The notes: a model not told the origin generated them from the sequence alone. A stretch of 64,000 bases of DNA from Tragulus kanchil (GCA_022376925.1 JAIOJX010000005.1:96507001-96571000); one strand, 5' to 3'. Positions 36,284-48,318 are shown, counted from the stretch's first letter. Numbers and translations: made by a program.

Positions 36284-37131
36284 AAGAGAAGAACTTTTAA
36301 AACCAATACAGATAATGAACCATAACAGGAAGTTTGGATGAAATACTAGGTGTTTAGTTTACAAATAATATTCACAAGTTGATAATAACATTTAATGTGT
36401 TATTTTCTATTAAAAGCACCTGGATGGTGCTTCTCGATATATATGGTCTGACTTCACAATAGGAAACAAATTAGTATTGTTATTTTATTGATTGTCCATG
36501 TCAGTTAAAACCATGGAATGAGGAAAATAAAGAAAAATTTACAACCAAGAAATCTATGCTACTAAACCCGGCAAGCAATATGAATAAGTATATCCTTTCA
36601 TGAATTTTTCTAAACATACATTTTTGGTGGAACTGTTTAAAATATGAAAGTGAATATGATGGCTTTCCTTGGTGTTTAATTTTTTAAAGAAGTCAGCTGT
36701 TTTCCACAAATTATACTTTTAAAATCACTGGAGTTTTACAGTATTATTTAGAGATTAGAGCTTAACTAGAATAAATTTTATTATAGCATTAAAGTGTAAC
36801 TAATAAATAGCAAAAACTCAAAGATATTAATATCTAAGTCACCAAGTCCGACCATCAGTGAACCCATGGACTGCAGCACACCAGGCTTCCCTATCCTTCG
36901 CTATCTCCCTGAGTTTGCTCAAACTCATGTCCACTGAGCCAGTGATCAATCATCTTATCCTCTGTCATCCCCTTTTCCTCTTGCCCTCAATCATTCCGAG
37001 CCTCAGGATCTTTTCCAGTGAATTGGCTCTTCACATCAAATAGCCAAATATTAGAGCTTCAGCTTTAGTGTCCGTTCTTCCAATGAATATTCAGGGTTGA
37101 TATCCTTTAGGATAGACTGGTTTAATCTCCT

Positions 37132-39307
37132 TGCAGTCCAAGGCACTCTCAAGAGTCTTTTCTAGCTCCACAGTTTGAAAGCATTATTTCTTTGGCACTC
37201 AGCCTTCTTTATGGTCCAACTCTCATATCCATAATGACTACTGTAAAAACCATAGCTTTGACTGTACAGATTTTTGTCAGCAAAGTGATGTCTTTGCTTT
37301 TTAATACACTGTCTAGGTGTGTCATAGCTTTTCTTCCAGGAGCAGCAAGTGTCTTTTAATTTCATGGCTGCAGTCAAGGTCCCCAGTGATTTTGGAGCCC
37401 AAGAAAATAGAATCTGTCACTGTTTCCACTTTTTCCCCTCTATTTATTATGAAGTGATAGGATCGAATGACATGGTCTTTATTTTGAATGTTGAGTTTTA
37501 AGCCACCTTTTTCACTTCCCTCCTTCACCCTCATCAAGAGGCTCTTTAGTTCCTCTTCACTTTCTGCCATTAGAGTGGTATCACTTTCGTATCTGAGGTT
37601 GGTGATATTTCTCCTGGCAGTCTTGAATCCAGCTTGTGCTTCAGTTCAGCCTGACATTCCCCATGATGTACTATGCATGTAAGTTAAATAAACTGGGTAA
37701 CAGTATGCAGCCTTGATGTACTTCTTTCCTAATTTAGAACCAGTTCATTGTTCCATGTCCATTTCTAACTGTTGCTTCTTGACCTACACACAGGTTTCTT
37801 AGAAGTCAGATAAGGTGGTCTGGTGCCGGGCCAGCTGGCAGTCGAACAGATCCTGTAGAGAGTGGCAGATAGGCTAAGAAAAGAAAGAAGGACAGAAAAG
37901 ATGGGGTTGAGAGGGACAGCAAGAAGGCAGACAACTCTACAGGTTGCTGACAAGTTGCTGACAAGTTTATTGAATTCGCTCATACATTTTATACTTCTCA
38001 AAATCAGATAACACACAACAAACAATTGTGTATACGTGCTTTAGGCCAGGTTTTTCGGACCTAGCATTTTGTTAGTGTCTAGCAGGCAGATCATAAACTA
38101 GGTGTTACCTCCTGGTATGTCATTAACATAGTCAAAGTTCTTTAGATTACAATGGTTCCGGGGCATAATGCCCCTCAAGCCCTTTTTATCTGTACCAAGG
38201 CTCAGGAATGTCTTCACAATACCATGCAGTCCAAGGCACTTAAGTTTTAGCTCCACAGTTTGAAAGCATTATTTCTTTGGCACTCAGCCTTCTTTATGGT
38301 CCAACTCTCATATCCATAATGACTACTGTAAAAACCATAGCTTTGACTGTACAGATTTTTGTCAGCAAAGTGATGTCTTTGCTTTTTAATACACTGTCTA
38401 GGTGTGTCATAGCTTTTCTTCCAGGAGCAGCAAGTGTCTTTTAATTTCATGGCTGCAGTCAAGGTCCCCAGTGATTTTGGAGCCCAAGAAAATAGAATCT
38501 GTCACTGTTTCCACTTTTTCCCCTCTATTTATTATGAAGTGATAGGATCGAATGACATGGTCTTTATTTTGAATGTTGAGTTTTAAGCCACCTTTTTCAC
38601 TTCCCTCCTTCACCCTCATCAAGAGGCTCTTTAGTTCCTCTTCACTTTCTGCCATTAGAGTGGTATCACTTTCGTATCTGAGGTTGGTGATATTTCTCCT
38701 GGCAGTCTTGAATCCAGCTTGTGCTTCAGTTCAGCCTGACATTCCCCATGATGTACTATGCATGTAAGTTAAATAAACTGGGTAACAGTATGCAGCCTTG
38801 ATGTACTTCTTTCCTAATTTAGAACCAGTTCATTGTTCCATGTCCATTTCTAACTGTTGCTTCTTGACCTACACACAGGTTTCTTAGAAGTCAGATAAGG
38901 TGGTCTGGTGCCGGGCCAGCTGGCAGTCGAACAGATCCTGTAGAGAGTGGCAGATAGGCTAAGAAAAGAAAGAAGGACAGAAAAGATGGGGTTGAGAGGG
39001 ACAGCAAGAAGGCAGACAACTCTACAGGTTGCTGACAAGTTGCTGACAAGTTTATTGAATTCGCTCATACATTTTATACTTCTCAAAATCAGATAACACA
39101 CAACAAACAATTGTGTATACGTGCTTTAGGCCAGGTTTTTCGGACCTAGCATTTTGTTAGTGTCTAGCAGGCAGATCATAAACTAGGTGTTACCTCCTGG
39201 TATGTCATTAACATAGTCAAAGTTCTTTAGATTACAATGGTTCCGGGGCATAATGCCCCTCAAGCCCTTTTTATCTGTACCAAGGCTCAGGAATGTCTTC
39301 ACAATAC
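37132..39307 (+). repeat. Tandem direct duplication 14 (unit about 1093 bp)
   Basis: Copy 1 is 37132-38224 and copy 2 is 38225 to about 39307. Copy 2 lacks 8 bases close to its start (GGCACTCTCAAGAGTCTTTTC against GGCACTTAAGTTTT). The seam truncates the first copy of the LTR. Confidence 0.95.
37824..38224 (-). mobile_element. Solo LTR, truncated duplicate copy
   Basis: This is the left 401 bases of the LTR described at 38909-39417, preceded by the same GTCTGG (37818-37823). It ends at the duplication seam. Confidence 0.8.
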
Positions 39308-39417
39308 CTGGGATGGCGGGACAGAGAGCTATGCTGTTATCAGCCCCTGTTTCCAGGGCAGCTCCCAGCGCTATGTTTCCTTAAAAGAAACCCCTTGAAA
39401 CAGGGCAGCTCCCCGCA
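38909..39417 (-). mobile_element. Solo LTR of an endogenous retrovirus
   Basis: The 509-bp insert starts TG and ends CA and is flanked by a perfect 6-bp repeat, GTCTGG, at 38903-38908 and 39418-39423, inside BovB sequence. On the minus strand it has LTR layout: a U3 part, a TATA-like AGTATAAAATG near 39070, an AATAAA signal near 39052, and a pyrimidine-rich U5 ending at TGGCCCGGCA. A 6-bp duplication is usual for class II (betaretrovirus-like) elements. No internal gag, pol or env sequence is attached, so it is the product of recombination between two LTRs. The family is inferred, not matched. Confidence 0.85.
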
Positions 39418-39779
39418 GTCTGGTAGTCCCATCTCTTTAAAAAATTTCCACAATTTGTTGTAATCAATACAGTCAAAGGCTTCAGAGTAGTCAATGAAAC
39501 AGAAGGAGATGTCCTTTTGGAATTCCCTTGCATTTTTTGATCCAGCAGATGTTGGCAATTTCATCTCTGATTCCCCTGCCTTTTCTAATTCCAGCTTGTG
39601 CATCTGTAAATTCTAGATTAACACACTGTTGAAGCCTAGCTTAAAGAAATTTGAGCCTAATATTGCTGTCATGTGAAATGAGTGAAATTGTATGGTAATT
39701 TGAACATTCTTTGGCGTTGCCTTTCTTTGCCGGCAGTGCCAAAGAATGACCTTTTCCAGTTCTGTGGCCACTGCTGAGT

Positions 39780-42022
39780 TTTTCCAGATTTGCTGACATA
39801 TTGAATACAGCACTTTAACAGCTTCATCTTTTAGCATTTGAAATAGTTCAGCTCCATCAACTCCACTAGTTTTGTTTGTAGTAATGCTTCCTAAGCCCCA
39901 CTTGACTCCACACTCCTGTACATTCTTACAAACCTCCGTTCACTATCAAATCTAATCTCTTGAATCTATTTGCCACTGACACAGTAAAATCAGAAGGAAA
40001 TTGATTTAGGTCATACCAGGAGACAGTGAGTATGAATTGTATCAAGCTTTTATGTTGCCTTTAGGAGTACTGACATGTTTTCTCATATATTTTCACTGTT
40101 CTGTTCCTGTTGTATATTCCTCAGTAAAAACATACACATATCCCTAAATTTTCTCTATGTTTTGTATGTTTAAAATTTCTTCATTGAGGCTTTTATATTT
40201 TTGCTAAATTCATTTTAAATTGCATTATTATTTTTGTCATTACTATGGAAAATATTTTTAAATTTTATTTCTGGGTGAATTAATAATAATGATATAGAGA
40301 ATAGAATTAAGAGAATTTTTTAAATTTTGGCCTCTTTTATTGTTTATTTTATTTATTTATTTTCATCCATCTGTATTCTTTTGTCCTGTGTAGGCCTTCC
40401 ATAGCAGTGGCCTCTCTCATTGTAGAGCACCAGTCTGGGCGCATGTGCTCCTGAGTGCTGACTCCTAATTGGACATATCATTCCAGCCACTCTGCTGCAC
40501 GTGGGGTCTTCCTGGGACAGGGATGGAACCAGTGACCCCTGTACTGCAAGGCAGGCCCCTTACCCACTGGAATACCAGGGAAACCCAGAAGGAGAATATT
40601 TTGATTTGTGTACTTGTGTCCAGACTTCTTACCCTAGTAAGAAGTACTAATTTAGTAGATTTTTTCTAATCTAGTAGATTTTTCCAATCTAGTAAATTTT
40701 TAATAATATCTTCTAGATTTTAAAAGATATAACTATTCTATTAACAAAGTGCTATCATTTTATTTTTTATTTTATAATATTTCTTTTCCTTTTTTATTTA
40801 CATCCTAGAATTCTGAGGATCCGGATCCAGATGTCTACCCACTGTCTTCTGACAATGACCTTATGTTACGTCTTTTGAATTCACATGTATTTTTCTACCC
40901 ACTGTAACTTTAGTCAGCTTTTCCAGATTTGCTGACATATTGAATACAGCACTTTAACAGCTTCATCTTTTAGCATTTGAAATAGTTCAGCTCCATCAAC
41001 TCCACTAGTTTTGTTTGTAGTAATGCTTCCTAAGCCCCACTTGACTCCACACTCCTGTACATTCTTACAAACCTCCGTTCACTATCAAATCTAATCTCTT
41101 GAATCTATTTGCCACTGACACAGTAAAATCAGAAGGAAATTGATTTAGGTCATACCAGGAGACAGTGAGTATGAATTGTATCAAGCTTTTATGTTGCCTT
41201 TAGGAGTACTGACATGTTTTCTCATATATTTTCACTGTTCTGTTCCTGTTGTATATTCCTCAGTAAAAACATACACATATCCCTAAATTTTCTCTATGTT
41301 TTGTATGTTTAAAATTTCTTCATTGAGGCTTTTATATTTTTGCTAAATTCATTTTAAATTGCATTATTATTTTTGTCATTACTATGGAAAATATTTTTAA
41401 ATTTTATTTCTGGGTGAATTAATAATAATGATATAGAGAATAGAATTAAGAGAATTTTTTTTAAATTTTGGCCTCTTTTATTGTTTATTTTATTTATTTA
41501 TTTTCATCCATCTGTATTCTTTTGTCCTGTGTAGGCCTTCCATAGCAGTGGCCTCTCTCATTGTAGAGCACCAGTCTGGGCGCATGTGCTCCTGAGTGCT
41601 GACTCCTAATTGGACATATCATTCCAGCCACTCTGCTGCACGTGGGGTCTTCCTGGGACAGGGATGGAACCAGTGACCCCTGTACTGCAAGGCAGGCCCC
41701 TTACCCACTGGAATACCAGGGAAACCCAGAAGGAGAATATTTTGATTTGTGTACTTGTGTCCAGACTTCTTACCCTAGTAAGAAGTACTAATTTAGTAGA
41801 TTTTTTCTAATCTAGTAGATTTTTCCAATCTAGTAAATTTTTAATAATATCTTCTAGATTTTAAAAGATATAACTATTCTATTAACAAAGTGCTATCATT
41901 TTATTTTTTATTTTATAATATTTCTTTTCCTTTTTTATTTACATCCTAGAATTCTGAGGATCCGGATCCAGATGTCTACCCACTGTCTTCTGACAATGAC
42001 CTTATGTTACGTCTTTTGAATT
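39780..42022 (+). repeat. Tandem direct duplication 15 (unit about 1139 bp)
   Basis: Copy 1 is 39780-40918 and copy 2 is 40919 to about 42022. It covers the 5' side of the minus-strand BovB, unique DNA and a CHR SINE. The last 35 bases of copy 1 (CACATGTATTTTTCTACC, then a stray repeat of TACCCACTG) do not match copy 2. Confidence 0.95.
40322..40587 (-). mobile_element. CHR-type SINE, older copy
   Basis: The minus strand reads GGGTTTCCCTGGTATTCCAG, GGTTCCATCCCTGTCCC and a body with most CpG sites lost. No convincing target duplication remains. It is duplicated at 41463-41728. Confidence 0.82.
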
Positions 42023-43391
42023 CACATTATGTACATTAAGGTCCTTTTGTACTGTTTAAGCACAAGGCACTATGCTACACTTAAACTAGGGAAAGACAGA
42101 GCTAATAGGAAATAATGTGAAGCCTCATATACAACAGCAAAACCTTAATGTTTCAAAATACCATCTTGTCACATGCCACATGCTGTGAAAATATGGAAAT
42201 CATTTGTAGACCTTGATAAGACAGTTTTTCTGGAGTGGGGAGGCAAGAGAGAAATCAATTGAAGAATGTGTAAATGGCATGAGGAAGTTGGGACAGTGTG
42301 CACATACTGTTTGAAAAAAACTGATAATGAAAGACAGAGGAGGTAGAAGGGATAAGGGTTGTTGGTGATCATACAAATAAATGTTTAGTAAGCTTTTAGG
42401 TCTTTTATAAGATATTGTGATGGAAGTAAGAAAAACTTCATGTGTACAAACTGACCAGTTTGTCCTAATGGTTGTTACTCACAGAGTTATCAAGGTTAAA
42501 AAATTGTTTCAGAGTTGTTTAAGCATTCAGAATTTGATATACTTTGCTATGTATACAAGTTGGAACGGGGAGGAATTGAAGAAGATGCAAATCCGATCTT
42601 CATAGAAATTAAGCCTCAAAGGAAGAGGAAAGACATGAACATAAATAGACAATATACATACAGGAAGAAAAACATGAGTCAGAAAATATCCCAAACTGGA
42701 AAATTCCACTAATGAACTCATCTCCATAATTTGTTTTAGAAAGCTCATTTTCTTAATGCTGCTCATACTTTTTAGGGATAAAAATGCCATCTTTGTTTAA
42801 TTGATTATTATTTTGAAAAGATAGTATTAACATTTATTCTTATTTTTATATTTTAAAAAAATAATATACCAACCTCCATCACTTCAAGCTATTAGTAACC
42901 TACTCTCTTATGTTTGGTAATATGTTTTGCCACATCATGATACCAGATGCTTCCCATCACTACATATATCTGAGTCATTGAGGACAACTTCAGAAGCTTC
43001 AAAGCTAAAGTGTCATTTGTTACTTTGAGTGAATATTTGGTGAGAGCTGATGTGATGGTATTGGCCAGTATTTTAGAGTGCTTGATTTAAAATGTTTAAA
43101 ATAAAAATTATGGTCTGTATATTACTAATTACAGTCTTGTAAAAGAAAGATATGTATCATTTCAACCTGAAAATTTCCAAGTGCTCTTACAGAGCTTACG
43201 CCAAAAACCCACAAAGTCACCTGTGAGAACTGTGGAAGGCTTAATTGCAAAAGATAACACTCGATGTAATTCTTGAAGAATGTTGCACCAACCTCACATA
43301 CCTGTAGTATTTTGACACCAGATACCTGGAAAAATCAGGACTGTTCACTCAGAGGAGACATTCATCTGTATATTGGGATATGTACACTACT
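42023..43391. other. Unique noncoding sequence
   Basis: Short open frames at 42417-42712 are not recognisable proteins. No repeat is named here. Confidence 0.45.
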
Positions 43392-43404
43392 AAAACAGAA
43401 AAGT

Positions 43405-44152
43405 GTGCGATGACATCACCCTTATGGCAGAAAGCAAAGAGGAACTAAAGAGCCTCTTAATGAAGGTGAAAGAGGAGAGTGACAAAGTTGACTTAAAACT
43501 CAACATTCAAAAGACTAAGATCATGGCATCTAGTCCCATCACTTAATGGCAAATAGATGGGCAAACAATGGGAAGAGTGACAAACTTTATTTTCTTGGGC
43601 TCTAAAATCATGGCAGATAGTGACTACAGCCAAGAAATTAAAAGATGCTTGCTTCTTGGAAAAAAAAACTATGACAAACCTAGACAGTGTATTCAAAAGC
43701 AGAGACATCACTTTGCCAACAAATGTCCATATAGTCACAGCTATGATTTTCCCCTTAGTCATGTATGAATGTGAGAGTTGGACCGTAAGGAAGGCTGAGC
43801 ACTGAAGAATTGATGTCTTTGAACTGTGGTGTTGGAGAAGACTCTTGAGAGTCCCTTGGACTGCAAGGTGATCAAACCAATCAATGCTAAAGGAAATCAA
43901 CCCTAAATATTCATTGGAAGGAATGATGCTAAAGCTAAAACTCCAATATTTTGGCCACCTGAGGCGAAGAGATGACTCATTGGAAAAGTTGCTAGTGTTG
44001 GGAAAAATAGAAAGCAGAAGAAGGGGATGACATCACTGAGCCAATGGACATGAATTTGAGCAGACTCTGGGATATAGTGAAGGATAGGGAAGCCCAGTGT
44101 GCTGCAGTCCATGGGACTGCAAAGAGTCAGACACGACTGAGCAACTGAACTG
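43405..44152 (+). mobile_element. BovB LINE, 5'-truncated, with perfect target duplication
   Basis: The copy begins in the reverse-transcriptase region (ATGACATCACCCTTATGGCAG) and runs to the BovB terminus GACACGACTGAGCAACTGAAC. The flanking direct repeat aaaacagaaaagt is perfect at 43392-43404 and 44153-44165. It keeps CpG sites at its 3' end and is less decayed than the other BovB copies. It is not duplicated by the assembly pattern. Confidence 0.93.
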
Positions 44153-44360
44153 AAAACAGAAAAGTAATATTTCCCTATTTAACTGAAAGATGCCAAAATT
44201 ATTCTGAAGAAGATATTTTGCATGTTATATTTATGTCTTTGCCATATTTTTATACCTTTTCTAAAATGGCATAAATTCAAATTTTAAAATAATAAAAAAT
44301 GAAAGATATTGTTATAAGCCAGTTTAAGACACTCATTTTCAGTTGTATTGTGCACCATTA

Positions 44361-44404
44361 AAAGATAAGCTGCAAAAAAAAAAAAAAAAAAAAGATAACC
44401 TGCA
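44361..44404 (+). repeat. Bare poly(A) tract between direct repeats
   Basis: A run of 20 A (44374-44393) sits between aaagataagctgca (44361-44374) and aaagataacctgca (44391-44404), which differ at one base. It looks like a target-primed insertion in which only the A tail was copied. Expansion by slippage is the alternative, but it would not by itself create the flanking repeat. Confidence 0.6.
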
Positions 44405-44499
44405 CATTAAAATTTGCAAGAGTTTATCTGAATAAACATCTATTTAAATTGGTTAGTGACAGAACTAAAATGGTTAAGAGTGCTCAACTGATAAGAGAT

Positions 44500-44808
44500 T
44501 GTTATTCAGTTGCTAAGTTATGTTCAACTTTTTGAGATCCCAAGGACTGAAGCACACCAGCCTTACCTGTCCTTCACTATCTCCCAGAGTTTGTTCAAAC
44601 TTATGTCTGTTGAATCAGTGATGCCATCCAACCATCTCATCTTCTATTGCCCCCTTCTCCTCCAGTCCTCTATCTTTCCAAGCACCAGGGTCTTTTCCAT
44701 TGAGTCAACTCTTCACATCAAGTGTTCAAAGTATTACAGCTTCAGCTTCAGCATCAGTTCTTACAGTGAATACAGGGTTGATTCCCTTTAGGACTGACTG
44801 GTATAATA
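44500..44808 (-). mobile_element. BovB LINE, 3' end
   Basis: The plus strand shows the complement of the BovB terminus: TTATTCAGTTGCTAAGTTATG, 'agcacaccagccttacc', TCAGTGATGCCATCCAACC, and on to TCCCTTTAGGACTGACTGG. It is a 5'-truncated copy of about 300 bases. Confidence 0.85.
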
Positions 44809-44845
44809 TAAGGGAGAGTTTTTTAACAAAGAAAAGACAGAAGCA

Positions 44846-44940
44846 GTCTGCAACCATACCCCTTGACATACCCAATCTTGTCTGATCTTGGAAGCTAAGC
44901 AGAGTCAGGTCTGGTTAGGCCTGGTTAGTGCCTGGATAGG
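44846..44940 (+). pseudogene. 5S rRNA retropseudogene
   Basis: GTCTGCAACCATACC, AATCTTGTCTGATCTTGG, AAGCTAAGCAG and GGTTAGTGCCTGGATAGG follow 5S rRNA from its first base to roughly base 98 of 121. It includes decayed A-box, intermediate-element and C-box regions, and about 10 bases (CCTGGTTAG) are tandemly repeated. It is flanked by a perfect 16-bp direct repeat, agaaaagacagaagca, at 44830-44845 and 44941-44956. There is no poly(A) tail and the last 23 or so bases are missing, so it is an insertion of a 3'-truncated 5S RNA and not a working gene. Confidence 0.88.
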
Positions 44941-44956
44941 AGAAAAGACAGAAGCA

Positions 44957-45644
44957 AAGCAAGGGAATTATGTGATTGGTTATAATTTTACCAGTTTCCT
45001 TATTTAGAAAGCTTAGTTGTCTATCTGTGATTGGTCGTTCTGAAGTTTTGTTTTCTTAAGTTTAAGTGCATTGACTCTGGCATAGGTTAGTTTACGTAGT
45101 CTACAAAGTATTAGTCTAATGTCTTCCTTGTTTTATTCCTTAACACTCATCTATTACCCTACATTTAAAAACAAGACTGATAAAAACAGTAGTTTTAAGT
45201 GGTGGTCTTTGTCTTCAGCCTAAATATTCCTAAAAGAGATATACACAGTACTCCTTTATCTAGGTTGGAGAAGTGGGAGCAGAAGTAAGCCACGCCTAAT
45301 TACCCAACTTGCCTAGAGTACAAGCAAAATTCACATACAGCAAACTATGTAAGTCTGCTTCTAAAAATTATACCATTTCTGTTAGGAAACAAAGGTAAAT
45401 GCAGCAGTCTATCTTAGGAATGTGGTGGTGTTTACTTGATTTTGATAGAAATTACAGTAAAATTACAGCCAGAATTATTAAGGGAAACATATTATTCCAA
45501 TAACATTGATTTAGCCATAATGCTCCTGATTCTACAGGAAAAAATATGCCTAAAATATATGAACGCAAATGTAAAACTTATTGTGCACCTAGTTTGCCCA
45601 GTCCTTGCAGTTAGGGACCTTGTCTGAATGGTCTGTGTTGTGTC
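44957..45644. other. Unique noncoding sequence
   Basis: AT-rich, with no gene or nameable element visible. Confidence 0.45.
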
Positions 45645-45754
45645 AGAGATCCTTTGCAGTCAATCAGCTTTGAACTGCGTGAATATAGAATGTCTTAGAG
45701 ACATTTTTTGAAAGTCTTTCACTGTCAGGTCTTTAGATGTTAAAGAGAAAACAA

Positions 45755-45862
45755 ATCTAGTCACAGTGAGTGCCTTAGGGCAAGAATTGTGTTCTGTTAA
45801 TGTTTGATTCTCTAGCACCTAGCTGTATGTAAGTTATCATTAAATAATGGATGAATGCATTA
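45755..45862 (+). repeat. L2 LINE 3' end
   Basis: AGGGCAAGAATTGTGTTCTG, TCTCTAGCACCTAGCTGTATG and a TAAATAATGGATGAATGCAT end follow the L2 tail. Duplicated at 46859-46966. Confidence 0.65.
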
Positions 45863-46294
45863 ATAAAAATATGCAGATGTTTAGAGTTTCTGCTTGTAAC
45901 TTCTACATTTTTTGTTGTTGTTTTAGTATCCGAGCAATACATTTGTTTCATTTAATTCCAGATTTTAAGATTTTGTATTTTATTTTTGTATCATCTGATC
46001 ACTTCCTGAAAACTAAACTCTTTCATGATATATACAAAGAAAACAGTCATGGTTCTGCCATTAATTGGAAATACACTAATAGGCAAATGCTTAATTGTTT
46101 TGTCTCATCAACTATATAATTCTGATCCCTGCCCCCACAAGAAAAAAGAAGGGAGAAAGTAGGGTAGAATATCATTATGATTATTTCTTTAACAATTTCT
46201 TCTTGAGGTTGTTGATACATTCATTGCCTTTTTTAGTTAATTTTAGTGTGTATGATAATAATGGAACATTTACATAGTAATCATAGTCTTAGAA

Positions 46295-46480
46295 TATTCA
46301 GAATGCTCTTGCATACTTTTATCTATCATTTGATACTTAAAATAGCTCTGTGAAGCATTTAGTATTACACTATTATTATATCCATTTTATACTGAGAAGA
46401 TTGCGGCCCAGAAAGGTCAGGTGGCTTGTCAAGTATGAAGGACACTCAGACTTGGGCCCTCCGACTGCACACCTGGATAA
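46295..46480 (+). repeat. MIR SINE
   Basis: TATCCATTTTATACTGAGAAG, GCCCAGAAAGGTCAGGTGGC, TTGTCAAGTATG and CAGACTTGGGCCC track the MIR core. Duplicated at 47399-47584. Confidence 0.7.
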
Positions 46481-47792
46481 GCTTTTCTGTCATGTGAATC
46501 TTCTAAACTGAACTTTGGCAAAATCAAAGTCAACAAGAGTGTATCCTTTCCAATTAAACAGAAAGTGTTTATATTTTTGTTTTCCTCGCCTTTCCATATC
46601 AACAGTTCACCATGACATGTAAGTAATCTCTAAGTCTGTATGGATCTTTTGTAAGATTTATTTCATTTTATTTATTTTTCTTGCATTTTTTTCTAGTTAG
46701 CCATATCAGTCTTTGAACTGCGTGCAATAGTAGTTGGGATGTCTTTTTAGAGATCCTTTGCAGTCAATCAGCTTTGAACTGCGTGAATATAGAATGTCTT
46801 AGAGACATTTTTTGAAAGTCTTTCACTGTCAGGTCTTTAGATGTTAAAGAGAAAACAAATCTAGTCACAGTGAGTGCCTTAGGGCAAGAATTGTGTTCTG
46901 TTAATGTTTGATTCTCTAGCACCTAGCTGTATGTAAGTTATCATTAAATAATGGATGAATGCATTAATAAAAATATGCAGATGTTTAGAGTTTCTGCTTG
47001 TAACTTCTACATTTTTTGTTGTTGTTTTAGTATCCGAGCAATACATTTGTTTCATTTAATTCCAGATTTTAAGATTTTGTATTTTATTTTTGTATCATCT
47101 GATCACTTCCTGAAAACTAAACTCTTTCATGATATATACAAAGAAAACAGTCATGGTTCTGCCATTAATTGGAAATACACTAATAGGCAAATGCTTAATT
47201 GTTTTGTCTCATCAACTATATAATTCTGATCCCTGCCCCCACAAGAAAAAAGAAGGGAGAAAGTAGGGTAGAATATCATTATGATTATTTCTTTAACAAT
47301 TTCTTCTTGAGGTTGTTGATACATTCATTGCCTTTTTTAGTTAATTTTAGTGTGTATGATAATAATGGAACATTTACATAGTAATCATAGTCTTAGAATA
47401 TTCAGAATGCTCTTGCATACTTTTATCTATCATTTGATACTTAAAATAGCTCTGTGAAGCATTTAGTATTACACTATTATTATATCCATTTTATACTGAG
47501 AAGATTGCGGCCCAGAAAGGTCAGGTGGCTTGTCAAGTATGAAGGACACTCAGACTTGGGCCCTCCGACTGCACACCTGGATAAGCTTTTCTGTCATGTG
47601 AATCTTCTAAACTGAACTTTGGCAAAATCAAAGTCAACAAGAGTGTATCCTTTCCAATTAAACAGAAAGTGTTTATATTTTTGTTTTCCTCGCCTTTCCA
47701 TATCAACAGTTCACCATGACATGTAAGTAATCTCTAAGTCTGTATGGATCTTTTGTAAGATTTATTTCATTTTATTTATTTTTCTTGCATTC

Positions 47793-48161
47793 TTTTTTCT
47801 GTTTTGATCTGCTTTTACAGGGCTTGTCAGGGAATTACTTATATTAAGATGGGTAATTTAAATGACAATATGCTAGTAGATAGAGCTTACATCAGAGGTT
47901 GGAAAATTGTCCTTAGAAAATAATATAGAAAGCCTGAAGATAGATGGTTGCTTAGGTGTTTTTTTTTGTTCCCCAAATGCTTTTTGAGCTAAGTCAGATA
48001 TTTGCCTTATATAATTGCCATTTTATAAATACTGATTTTTCACAATTCCTGAATATTTTAAATATTACCTATAGATTTTAATGTAAACTGACAAAATAAT
48101 AGTAGAAAATAATTTTTATCCTAAGTCCCATAGGATGAAACTATGCTTATTGTGTGAGGAG
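47793..48161. other. Unique noncoding sequence
   Basis: AT-rich, with nothing recognised. Confidence 0.45.
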
Positions 48162-48318
48162 AAAGAGGCCACAAAGGATGAGGTGATTGGATGACATCAC
48201 TGGCTCAGTGAACATGAGTTTGAGCAAATTCCAGAAGATAGTTAAGGACAGGAAGCCTGGTGTGTTGCAGTTGATGGAATCTCAAAAACTCAGACATGAC
48301 TTAGCAGCTAAACAATAG
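48162..48318 (+). mobile_element. BovB LINE, 3' end fragment
   Basis: GATGACATCACTGGCTCAGTG through AGGACAGGAAGCCTGGTGTG to CAGACATGACTTAGCAGC is the BovB terminus, moderately diverged. Confidence 0.8.

Larger units (their letters stand above)
35056..37235 (+). repeat. Tandem direct duplication 13 (unit about 1099 bp)
   Basis: Copy 1 is 35056-36154 and copy 2 is 36155 to about 37235. It starts in the middle of a CHR SINE. The first 80 bases of copy 2 lose homopolymer bases against copy 1: CTCGGTAA to CTCGTAA, CGCGGCAC to CGCGCAC, and GGCGCCCCTTG to GGCGCCTTG. Confidence 0.95.
35743..40017 (-). mobile_element. BovB LINE, decayed, minus strand
   Basis: Read on the minus strand the element runs from the 5' side near 40017 (GGTATGACCTAAATCAATTTC) through the reverse-transcriptase region (peptide MAESEEELKSLLMRVKEGSE at 37570 and 38655; FCFIDYSEAFDCIDYNKLWK near 39500) to the 3' tail at 35743. 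Stops and shifts make it non-functional, and the 5' third is missing. Duplications 13 to 15 repeat parts of it, and a solo LTR interrupts it. Confidence 0.85.
45645..47792 (+). repeat. Tandem direct duplication 16 (unit 1104 bp)
   Basis: Copy 1 is 45645-46748 and copy 2 is 46749 to about 47792. Just before the seam, 46712-46745 contains a garbled version of the TTTGAACTGCGTG stretch that opens both copies. Confidence 0.95.

Noticed and set aside
43493..43900. 135-codon minus-strand open frame
   Set aside because: It is the antisense of the BovB reverse-transcriptase region.
44846..44940. Functional 5S rRNA gene
   Set aside because: The last fifth is missing, the internal control region is mutated and it has an internal duplication. 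Flanking target duplications show it is a retrocopy.
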